A program made the translations under genes and the position numbers. Shown piece by piece: positions 1 through 5,359 of a DNA stretch of 5,359 bases. The stretch spans positions 1-5,359 of the forward strand of contig CAMBWJ010000153.1 of NCBI GenBank assembly GCA_945871545.1, in the 5' to 3' direction. The notes beneath the pieces are model-generated. The model searched no databases. It was not told the origin of the DNA and was given only the letters and a program-made list of their open reading frames with translations. Numbering within the stretch: position 1 is the stretch's first letter; each line of letters begins with the position of its first letter. The stretch is from an uncultured Clostridia bacterium (GTDB lineage Bacteria > Bacillota_A > Clostridia > Christensenellales > Aristaeellaceae).

Positions 1-306
1 GTTGGGCATCATGCTGCGGGCCATGGACAGCACGCCGCGCTTGTGCCGCAGGGTGTTCTCACGGAAGCCGTTGCGCGCAAATTCGCCCTTGATGCAGTAG
101 CCGGGGCCGCCCATGCCGGTGCCCTGGGGGTCGCCGCCCTGGATCATGAAGCCGGGGATCACGCGATGGAAGATCAGGCCGTCGTAGAAGCCGGACTCCA
201 CCAGATTCACGAAGTTCGCAACCGTGTTGGGCGCGAGCTCGGGGTACAGCTCCGCGGTGATCACGCCGCCGTTTTCCATTTCGATCTTGACGATGGGATT
301 TGCCAT
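1..306 (-). CDS. Cyclophilin-type peptidyl-prolyl cis-trans isomerase, cytosolic (3' end cut by window edge)
   Basis: The first 102 residues of a cyclophilin, which catalyses cis-trans isomerisation of X-Pro bonds to assist protein folding. My translation starts [20 protein letters not shown] and continues without a stop to base 1; roughly the last 45-70 residues would lie outside. The family block PNTVANFV is at residues 26-33 and [15 protein letters not shown] at 46-60. It holds the catalytic Arg (R48) and the pocket residues F53, M54 and Q56, equivalent to human CypA R55, F60, M61 and Q63, so it should be active as far as seen. There is no signal peptide or membrane segment, so it is probably cytoplasmic. 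The ATG at 306 is chosen because AGGAGG (317-322) lies 10 nt upstream; an in-frame ATG at 315 is only 1 nt from that site. It follows the lipoprotein cyclophilin after 45 nt and is its closest relative here, with about 47 of 98 aligned residues identical by hand. The family call is secure; the substrate is unknown. Confidence 0.95.
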   Translation of the reverse strand, partial: MANPIVKIEMENGGVITAELYPELAPNTVANFVNLVESGFYDGLIFHRVIPGFMIQGGDPQGTGMGGPGYCIKGEFARNGFRENTLRHKRGVLSMARSMMPN

Positions 307-351
307 GGGAATCATTCCTCCTGAATAAAATTCATTGATTTGCATTTCAAA
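307..351. other. AT-rich 45-nt gap between the two cyclophilin genes
   Basis: This is the longest non-coding stretch in the window and is much richer in A/T than the flanking genes. It contains the AGGAGG at 317-322 and a weak 5-bp inverted repeat reaching the end of the preceding stop codon (338-342 with 348-352, ATTTG/CAAAT). There is no GC-rich hairpin or T-run, so it does not look like a terminator, and the two cyclophilins are probably on one transcript. Confidence 0.6.
317..322 (-). promoter_or_regulatory. Ribosome binding site of the cytosolic cyclophilin
   Basis: Perfect AGGAGG on the minus strand, 10 nt before the ATG at 306. It decides the start: the in-frame ATG at 315-313 would leave only 1 nt of spacing. 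It lies in the AT-rich 45-nt gap (307-351), which otherwise holds no recognisable signal. Confidence 0.85.
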
Positions 352-978
352 TTATGCTGCGTCCTCGGGCGGAAGGATCTTCGCGGCCTCGTAGCTGTAA
401 CCGTAGGTCTCCACGCGGATGGTGGCGATCTTCGGCTTACTGCCCACGGGGACGAAGCTGCCGTCCACCGGAACGCCCGCCAGCTCGTCCAGCGCGTTCA
501 GGCTGTCCTGATCCATCGCGCGCCCGAAGGCGGCGTACTGGCCGTCGTACTCCGGAACGCCGCTGACCAGGATGAAGAACTGGCTGGAGGCGGTGTCGTA
601 CTTGCTCTGGCGGCTCATGGAGATGGTTCCGCGCTCGTGGCTGACGGCGTTGCCGATGCCGTTCGCGCTGAACTCGCCCTGGATGGTGTAGCCCGCGCCG
701 CCGGTGCCGTCGTTGTTGGGATCGCCTGTCTGCACAAGCGCCCCGGGAACCACCCGGAACACCTCCAGGCCGTCGTAGAAGCCGGAATTGGCCAGCTCCA
801 CGAAGTTCGCCACGGTGTTGGGCGCGTCCTGCAGGAACAGCTCGAAGCGCAGGGTCTTGCCGTCGCTCATGGTGATGGTGGCCACGGGGTTCGGCACCGA
901 GGCGATGAAATTGTCCGCGCAGCCGCCCAGCAGCAGCGTCAGAATCAGCGCAAGGATCAGTGCGAATCGCTTCTTCAT
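352..978 (-). CDS. Cyclophilin-type peptidyl-prolyl isomerase, predicted lipoprotein
   Basis: A 208-residue exported cyclophilin. Residues 1-20 form a lipoprotein signal: KKR, a run of hydrophobic residues, then the lipobox LGGC with the predicted lipidated Cys at C20. In a Gram-positive cell it would be anchored on the outer face of the membrane, where it could help fold secreted proteins (inferred). The cyclophilin domain spans about 32-192, with PNTVANFV at 53-60, the catalytic Arg equivalent R75, Q83, and SQFFI at 132-136. Compared with human CypA the pocket is altered: F60 and M61 correspond to A80 and L81, W121 to E143, and H126 to Y148. The last change is common in bacterial cyclophilins; the F/M change is less usual. 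The start at 978 is chosen because it gives the signal peptide, has GGAGG 7 nt upstream and overlaps the hemZ stop by ATGA. An upstream in-frame start would add 42 residues without signal character and run into hemZ. The family is certain; isomerase activity is likely but unproven. Confidence 0.94.
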   Translation of the reverse strand: MKKRFALILALILTLLLGGCADNFIASVPNPVATITMSDGKTLRFELFLQDAPNTVANFVELANSGFYDGLEVFRVVPGALVQTGDPNNDGTGGAGYTIQGEFSANGIGNAVSHERGTISMSRQSKYDTASSQFFILVSGVPEYDGQYAAFGRAMDQDSLNALDELAGVPVDGSFVPVGSKPKIATIRVETYGYSYEAAKILPPEDAA

Positions 979-2441
979 GACCTCGCCTCCGGCAGAATTA
1001 GATCGCGCTTGCGCTGAACCATCTCCTCCACGCGGCGCGTGTATTCCTCGATGTTCTTGACGTTGGCCGCGCGCTCGATGCGTAGGTCCCGGGCAAAGAG
1101 CCACTTGCTGATGGCCCCCCCGCCCAGCGCAAGCACGCTGGCCGTCTCCTCCATGTTGCCGATGTTGTACAGGCAGGCCTTGCCGGGTCGCGCGTAGCCC
1201 ACGTTCTCCAGATTGCCCGCCATGTACTTCTGGCGGTAGAGGTAGTAGGGCCGCCAGCCCGCCTGGGTGAGCCTGCTGCGGGCGTGGGCGATCATCTCCG
1301 CCGCGCCCTCGGCGCTCACCTGGGTGTGGCCCGCGCCGGAGACGTGCAGCTGCTCGTGCAGCTTGCTGGAGCGCTTGATGGCCAGCGAGTGCACGGTCAC
1401 GCTCTCAGGGGCCAGCGAGATTACCTTCTCCAGCGTCGCGGCGAAGACCTCCGGGGTCTCTCCCGGCAGCGCTGCGATCAGATCCATGTTGATGTCGTCG
1501 AAGCCCAGCTCCCGGGCCAGCTCGTAGGCCCGCACGGTGTCCTCGCCGCTGTGGCTGCGCCCGATGCGCGCGAGGGTCTCGTCGCAGAAGGTCTGGGGAT
1601 TGACGGAGATGCGGCCGATCTCCATGCGCTTGAGCATCGCAAGCTTCTCCCGGTCGATGGTGTCCGGGCGACCGGCCTCCACCGTCCACTCCACTGCGCC
1701 GGGGAAGGCCTCCCGCGCCGCAGCGAGGATGCGCTCCAGATCGTCGCAGGGGATCGCCGTGGGCGTGCCGCCGCCCATGTAGGCCGCGCGCACGTGAAGC
1801 CCCGCCTCGCGCATCAGCTGAGCGGAGAGCTCGATCTCCCGCAGCAGCGCCTCGGTGTAGGGGGCAACCAGCTTCTTGTTGCGCCCGATCTCCCCCGAGG
1901 AGAAGGAGCAGTAGCTGCAGCGGGTCTTGCAGAAGGGGATGCCGATGTAGAGGTCGAAGCTGTCCGCCTCCGGTGTGCGCACGCCGCGCTGCATGTCGGC
2001 GATCTCGCACAGCAGCTCCGCCCGGTCGGCGGAGACGTCGAACTCCCGCATCACCTGCGCGCGCGCCGCATCCATGTCAAGCCCCGCGTCCAGCGCCTCG
2101 TACAGCAAGCGCGTGGGACGGATGCCGGTGAGCGCGCCCCAGGGCAGCTGCAAGCCCGTCATTTCCTTCATAAGCTCGTACAGCGTCCGCTTCACCTGCC
2201 GCTTGCGGGCACGGCGAATTTCCACCGGCGTGCCGCCGGGGATCATCTGCTCGATCTCGCGGGCAACGTCGCCGTGGCTCCAGCGGTCGGCGATGCGGCC
2301 CTCGCGCTCGATGATTTCATGCTCGTAATCCGCTTCCTCCCCGGTCGCGGCCTCGACGATCTGCACATCGCCCAGGAACAGGCGCAGCATGTCGCCGATG
2401 TCGGAGATGAACTCCGGGGTGCGGGTGCGCACGCGGATCAC
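975..2441 (-). CDS. hemZ: HemZ, oxygen-independent coproporphyrinogen III oxidase-like radical SAM protein
   Basis: A 488-residue radical SAM enzyme of the HemN/HemW/HemZ group. Bacillus HemZ is linked to the anaerobic oxidative decarboxylation of coproporphyrinogen III in haem synthesis; its job in many clostridia is less clear. Residues 1-160 are the HemZ-specific N-terminal part, including WGALTGIRPTRLL (101-113). The radical SAM core begins near 162 with IPFCKTRCSYC, whose Cys 171, 175 and 178 bind the 4Fe-4S cluster, followed by GGGTPT (223-228), VEAGRPDTI (254-262), RISVNPQTF (277-285) and INMDLIAALPGE (317-328). HemZ-type C-terminal signatures follow: YYLYRQKYMAGNLENVGY (399-416) and YNIGNMEE (425-432). 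The length is close to the roughly 500 residues of Bacillus HemZ, as I recall it. The start is GTG at 2441, supported by AGGAGG 8 nt upstream and by GTGA overlap with the preceding stop; its own stop overlaps the next ATG. HemW is the main alternative, but the N-terminal domain and C-terminal motifs favour HemZ. Confidence 0.95.
   Translation of the reverse strand: MIRVRTRTPEFISDIGDMLRLFLGDVQIVEAATGEEADYEHEIIEREGRIADRWSHGDVAREIEQMIPGGTPVEIRRARKRQVKRTLYELMKEMTGLQLPWGALTGIRPTRLLYEALDAGLDMDAARAQVMREFDVSADRAELLCEIADMQRGVRTPEADSFDLYIGIPFCKTRCSYCSFSSGEIGRNKKLVAPYTEALLREIELSAQLMREAGLHVRAAYMGGGTPTAIPCDDLERILAAAREAFPGAVEWTVEAGRPDTIDREKLAMLKRMEIGRISVNPQTFCDETLARIGRSHSGEDTVRAYELARELGFDDINMDLIAALPGETPEVFAATLEKVISLAPESVTVHSLAIKRSSKLHEQLHVSGAGHTQVSAEGAAEMIAHARSRLTQAGWRPYYLYRQKYMAGNLENVGYARPGKACLYNIGNMEETASVLALGGGAISKWLFARDLRIERAANVKNIEEYTRRVEEMVQRKRDLILPEARS
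986..990 (-). promoter_or_regulatory. Ribosome binding site of the lipoprotein cyclophilin, inside the hemZ 3' end
   Basis: GGAGG on the minus strand, 7 nt before the ATG at 978 and within the last codons of hemZ. Together with the ATGA overlap of stop and start (975-978) it points to translational coupling, and it fixes the start that gives the signal peptide. Confidence 0.75.
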
Positions 2442-3061
2442 AGGCTGTACCTCCTCTTTTCGGATCGAATACTGGTCATCGGGCCGTGGCCGCAGTAGAC
2501 CTGCGTGGCCTCCGGAAGTTCAAACAGGCTGCGCAGCGAGGTGCGCATCTGCGCAGGGCTGCCACCGTAGAGATCCATGCGCCCGAAGCCCGCGCAGAAC
2601 AGGGTGTCCCCGCTGAACAGAATTCCATTTTCTGCATCATAATAGCACACGCTGCCCCGGGTGTGGCCGGGGGTGTGCAGCACGCGGAAGCGAAGGCCAC
2701 AGACCTCGATCTCATCCTCCAGCTCCTCCGCCTCGAAGTCCACAGGGCAGGGCAGGCTGGCGCAGTTGGGATCGTAGGCGTTCTTGTCCCCGTCACACAG
2801 AAGCTCCTGATCCTCCGGATGCACGTACACAGGAGCGCCCGTGATGCGGGACAGCGGCTGGCCGGCAAGCATGTGATCGAAGTGGCCGTGGGTCAGCAGG
2901 ATCGCGCACAAAGTGCGCCCGGATGCCTCCAGTGCACGCTTCAGGGCATTGAGGTCGTCGCCGGGATCGATCAGCAGCGCGTCCTTCGTCCCCTCGGGGC
3001 ACAGCAAATAGGCGTTCTCCTGATAGAGACCGCAGAGCACGGGCTTGATTTCATATTTCAT
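2438..3061 (-). CDS. MBL-fold metallohydrolase, glyoxalase II/YcbL-like
   Basis: A 207-residue metallo-beta-lactamase-fold hydrolase, probably cytoplasmic. The full set of metal ligands is visible: THGHFDH at 57-63 (H58, H60, D62, H63), H133 in TPGHT, D152 in SGDT, and H192 in CGHGP. The layout, with a GFGRMDLYGG segment after the bridging Asp (158-167) and a final GHGPMTSI, is that of small glyoxalase II-like (YcbL/GloB-type) proteins, which hydrolyse thioesters such as S-lactoylglutathione or an equivalent. A substrate cannot be assigned, because the large C-terminal substrate domain of classical glyoxalase II is absent. The gene starts 6 nt after the dtd stop with only a weak AAGGGA about 12 nt upstream, so it probably relies on ribosomes arriving from dtd; its stop overlaps the hemZ GTG by 4 nt. 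The C-terminus (EKRRYSL) looks slightly short beside the EKR...NPF ending I recall in relatives. The fold is certain; the function is only a subgroup assignment. Confidence 0.93.
   Translation of the reverse strand: MKYEIKPVLCGLYQENAYLLCPEGTKDALLIDPGDDLNALKRALEASGRTLCAILLTHGHFDHMLAGQPLSRITGAPVYVHPEDQELLCDGDKNAYDPNCASLPCPVDFEAEELEDEIEVCGLRFRVLHTPGHTRGSVCYYDAENGILFSGDTLFCAGFGRMDLYGGSPAQMRTSLRSLFELPEATQVYCGHGPMTSIRSEKRRYSL
2450..2455 (-). promoter_or_regulatory. Ribosome binding site of hemZ, supporting its GTG start
   Basis: AGGAGG on the minus strand, 8 nt before the GTG at 2441, lying inside the last codons of the metallohydrolase gene. The strong site makes the GTG a credible start and allows coupled or independent initiation of hemZ. 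Confidence 0.85.
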
Positions 3062-3067
3062 CGCAGC

Positions 3068-3517
3068 TTAAAATCCCTTCTTGCTGTCCAGCAGTATGGT
3101 GACGGGGCCGTCGTTCACCAGCGAGACCTCCATGTGGGTGCGGAAGCGGCCCGTGGCCACCGGGATGCCCGCATCGGCCACCCGCTGCACCAGCATTTCA
3201 AACAGCGGCTCGGCCTGCTCCGGGCGCGCGGCTCGAATGAAGCTGGGACGGCGGCCGTGGCGTGCGTCGCCCAGCAGCGTGAACTGGGACACCAGCAGCA
3301 CGCTGCCGCCCACATCCTTCACGGAGAGGTTCAGCTTGTCGTCCGCATCCTCAAACACCCGCAGGCCGGAGATCTTGTCGGCGCAGTAGTTTACGTCCGC
3401 CTCGGTGTCGCCCTCCTCGGCGCCCACCAGAACCATGTATCCCATGCCGATCTCGCCCACCAGCTCGCCCGCGACGGTCACGCTGGCGCGCGTCACCTTC
3501 TGTACAACACAGCGCAT
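3068..3517 (-). CDS. dtd: D-aminoacyl-tRNA deacylase
   Basis: A complete 149-residue DTD, which hydrolyses the ester bond between D-amino acids (and mischarged glycine) and tRNA and so keeps D-residues out of proteins. The two signature motifs that build the active site across the dimer are present: SQFTL at 77-81 and NDGPVT at 135-140, the latter carrying the cis Gly-Pro used for chirality checking. The N-terminus [15 protein letters not shown] and the RPSF block (90-93) are also typical, and the length matches the family's usual 145-150. The segment before the second motif reads GRFRTHMEV (123-131), where E. coli DTD has GRFAADMQV. The ATG at 3517 has a modest GGGG-containing site about 7 nt upstream. 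The gene lies 33 nt after rel, a pairing also known from Bacillus, and 6 nt before the metallohydrolase. Confidence 0.97.
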   Translation of the reverse strand: MRCVVQKVTRASVTVAGELVGEIGMGYMVLVGAEEGDTEADVNYCADKISGLRVFEDADDKLNLSVKDVGGSVLLVSQFTLLGDARHGRRPSFIRAARPEQAEPLFEMLVQRVADAGIPVATGRFRTHMEVSLVNDGPVTILLDSKKGF

Positions 3518-3550
3518 ATCTTTTCCCCAATCAATTGAAATTTGTGTCCG

Positions 3551-5359
3551 TCAGGAGGACACGCGATCCACCTCGATCACATCCGGCCACTTCTTCAGCT
3601 CGCGAATGATCCGGTTGAGCTGGGCGGTGTCCTTGATGATGATGGAGACGTGGAAGATGTAGGTGGATTCCTTGTAGGCGTGGCCGCTGATGGCGCTCAC
3701 CGGCACGTTCTGCGCCGCCAGCATCACCGAAATCTCGGCCAGCAGGCCGGTGCGGTTGTAGGTGATGAGGCGAATCTCGGCCTCGTAGGACGCGTCGGTG
3801 CCCTGGGCCTCCCACTCCACCTCGATCATGCGGTCCTTCTCCACGTCGGGATCCTTCAGGCTCACGCAGTCCGCGCGGTGCACCGACACGCCGCGACCCC
3901 TCGTGATGTAGCCCACGATCTTGTCGCCCGGCAGCGGATTGCAGCAGCGGGCGAAGCGCACCAGCATGCCGCTCTCGCCCTTGACGATCACGCCGTTGGA
4001 GCTGGACTGGTGCTGCTTGCGCTGGGGCTGCTGGGGCTCCTCCTTCACGGCGGCGGCGATTGCAGCGGCAGCCTCCTCCGCCTTGTTGTTCTTCTTGTAT
4101 TCGTCCACCAGGCGGTTGACCACCTGTGCGCAGGACAGTCCGCCGAAGCCGACCATGGCGTAGATGTCGTCCAGGGTCTGGGCGGAGAAGCGCTTCTCGA
4201 TGATCGCCGGCGCGTCGCCCTTGAGCAACTGCGACATGCTGTAGCCCAGGCGCTTGGCCTCCTTCTCCAGCATGTCCTTGCCCAGCGGGATGTTCACGTC
4301 GCGCTGTTCCTTCTTCAGCCACGCGCGAATCTTGGCCTTGGCCTCGCTGGTCTTGACGATGTTCAGCCAGTCCCGCGACGGGCCGTGGGAGTTGGCGGAG
4401 GTCATGACCTCCACGAAGTCGCCGGTCTCCAGCTGGGCGGCCAGCGGCACGATGCGCCCGTTCACCTTCGCGCCGATGCAGCGGTTGCCCACGGCGGAGT
4501 GGATGCGGTAGGCGAAGTCCAGCGGGGTCGCGCCACGGGGCAGCGAGATCACGTCGCCCTTGGGCGTGAACACGAACACCTCGTCCGCGAACAGATCGAC
4601 CTTGGCCAGCTCGCCGAACTCGCCGGGGTCGCGCACGTCGCTCTGCCAGTCCAGGATGCGCCTCAGCCAGCTCAGCTTCTGATCCAGCTCGTTTTCGTTG
4701 GCGCGGCCCTCCTTGTAGCGCCAGTGCGCCGCGATGCCGTACTCCGCGGTGCGGTGCATGTCGAAGGTGCGGATCTGCACCTCGAAGGGCTTGCCCTGGT
4801 TGACCACGGTGGTGTGCAGCGACTGGTACATGTTCGCCTTGGGCATGGAGATGTAGTCCTTGAAGCGGCCCGGAACCTGGGGCCACATGGTGTGCACTAC
4901 GCCCAGCACGAAGTAGCAGTCCTGCTGGGTGTTGACCAGAACGCGCAGCGCGATCAGATCGTTGATCTGGTCGAAGGTCTTGTTCTGGGTCTTCATCTTC
5001 TTGTAGATGGAGTAGAAGTGCTTGGGCCGTCCGGTGATCTCGGCCTTGATGCCGGCCTCGCGCAGCCGCACGCTCAGCTGCTGGGACACGTCCGCGATCA
5101 GGCGTTCGCGCTCCTCGCGCTTCATGCCCACCAGCCGCACCAGCTCCTGGTAGCCCTCGGGATCGATGTAGCGCAGCGAAAGGTCCTCCAGCTCCCACTT
5201 GATGGTGTATACGCCCATGCGGTGGGCCAGCGGCGCGTAGATGTCCAGCGTCTCCCGGGCGATGGGAATCTGGCGCTCCGGCTTCTGGTACTTCAGCGTG
5301 CGCATGTTGTGCAGGCGGTCGGCCAGCTTGATCAGCACCACGCGGATGTCCTTGGCCAT
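3551..5359 (-). CDS. rel: Bifunctional (p)ppGpp synthetase/hydrolase Rel (RelA/SpoT family), N-terminus outside window
   Basis: The C-terminal 602 residues of Rel, which makes (p)ppGpp from ATP and GDP/GTP on starved ribosomes and also degrades it. Full-length relatives have about 720-740 residues, so roughly 130 are missing; the Met at 5359 is internal, not the start. In order, with numbering from the window edge: the end of the HD hydrolase domain with KLADRLHNMRT (11-21, D14 and N18 matching active-site positions); the synthetase domain with GRPKHFYSIYKKM (110-122), D134, YQSLHT (178-183) and EVQIRT (193-198); a TGS domain (about 260-320); a helical region; an Ala/Gln-rich linker (424-455); a Cys-containing domain with RCCNPLPGD (471-479) and H494/C498; and an ACT domain (about 527-602). 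The synthetase loop carries RFKD (165-168), the RXKD form of bifunctional enzymes rather than the EXDD form of synthetase-only RelA. It appears to be upstream of every other gene here. Confidence 0.97.
   Translation of the reverse strand: MAKDIRVVLIKLADRLHNMRTLKYQKPERQIPIARETLDIYAPLAHRMGVYTIKWELEDLSLRYIDPEGYQELVRLVGMKREERERLIADVSQQLSVRLREAGIKAEITGRPKHFYSIYKKMKTQNKTFDQINDLIALRVLVNTQQDCYFVLGVVHTMWPQVPGRFKDYISMPKANMYQSLHTTVVNQGKPFEVQIRTFDMHRTAEYGIAAHWRYKEGRANENELDQKLSWLRRILDWQSDVRDPGEFGELAKVDLFADEVFVFTPKGDVISLPRGATPLDFAYRIHSAVGNRCIGAKVNGRIVPLAAQLETGDFVEVMTSANSHGPSRDWLNIVKTSEAKAKIRAWLKKEQRDVNIPLGKDMLEKEAKRLGYSMSQLLKGDAPAIIEKRFSAQTLDDIYAMVGFGGLSCAQVVNRLVDEYKKNNKAEEAAAAIAAAVKEEPQQPQRKQHQSSSNGVIVKGESGMLVRFARCCNPLPGDKIVGYITRGRGVSVHRADCVSLKDPDVEKDRMIEVEWEAQGTDASYEAEIRLITYNRTGLLAEISVMLAAQNVPVSAISGHAYKESTYIFHVSIIIKDTAQLNRIIRELKKWPDVIEVDRVSS

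Noticed and set aside
322..350. A promoter-like pair on the minus strand, TTGAAA and TATTCA with 17-nt spacing, before the cytosolic cyclophilin
   Set aside because: Transcription would begin at about base 315, after the AGGAGG, so the message would lose its ribosome binding site. The AT-rich gap makes chance matches likely.
338..352. Inverted repeat ATTTG/CAAAT after the lipoprotein gene as a possible terminator
   Set aside because: Only 5 bp, all but one of them A/T pairs, with no following T-run. Too weak for an intrinsic terminator.
352..1104. A longer lipoprotein gene product starting at 1104 (250 residues)
   Set aside because: The extra 42 residues are a frame-shifted shadow of hemZ, would bury the signal peptide, and lack the ribosome binding site that the start at 978 has.
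340..3538. Long plus-strand reading frames (about 340-1017, 1284-2498 and 2486-3538) that could be antisense genes
   Set aside because: They lie opposite genes with clear family motifs, are rich in Arg, Ala, His, Gln and Val as expected from the complement of GC-rich codons, span gene boundaries, and show no recognisable domain.
3518..3550. Gap between rel and dtd as a promoter, terminator or small RNA site
   Set aside because: Only 33 nt, holding just the short palindrome TCAATTGA and a weak ribosome binding site.
3531..5198. A 555-codon minus-strand frame overlapping rel
   Set aside because: It is a shifted frame of rel with a low-complexity Arg/Gly/Ala-rich translation. The other frame contains all Rel motifs without interruption.

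Overview
The window looks like a piece of a GC-rich member of the Bacillota, most likely a Clostridia-type anaerobe. The basis is a HemZ-type radical SAM protein with the family-typical motifs, a single long Rel-type (p)ppGpp enzyme, and the order rel - dtd - metallo-beta-lactamase-fold hydrolase - hemZ, which I recall as common in clostridial genomes. Strong AGGAGG-type ribosome binding sites support this. Genus or species cannot be called from the sequence.

All six genes lie on the minus strand and are packed as one apparent operon, read from high to low coordinates. They are: the C-terminal 602 residues of a bifunctional Rel (5359-3551, start outside the window); Dtd, D-aminoacyl-tRNA deacylase (3517-3068); an MBL-fold metallohydrolase of the glyoxalase II/YcbL-like group (3061-2438); HemZ (2441-975); a lipoprotein cyclophilin-type peptidyl-prolyl isomerase (978-352); and the first 102 residues of a second, cytosolic cyclophilin (306-1, cut by the window edge). 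Gaps are 33, 6, -4, -4 and 45 nt. No gap holds a GC-rich hairpin plus T-run terminator or a convincing promoter, so co-transcription from a promoter upstream of rel is the simplest reading. Essentially the whole window is coding and no stretch over 45 nt lacks a gene.

Functionally this is a housekeeping and stress cluster: alarmone metabolism (Rel), removal of D-amino acids from tRNA (Dtd), small-molecule hydrolysis (MBL protein), a porphyrin-related radical SAM enzyme (HemZ), and two proline isomerases, one predicted to be membrane-anchored outside the cell and one cytosolic. The most notable points are the tandem pair of cyclophilins with different locations and partly different active sites, placed where I would expect hisS-aspS in many Clostridia, and the 4-nt stop/start overlaps that flank hemZ. 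I found no mobile element, CRISPR array, RNA gene or clearly new system. The long plus-strand reading frames are antisense shadows of the GC-rich genes.
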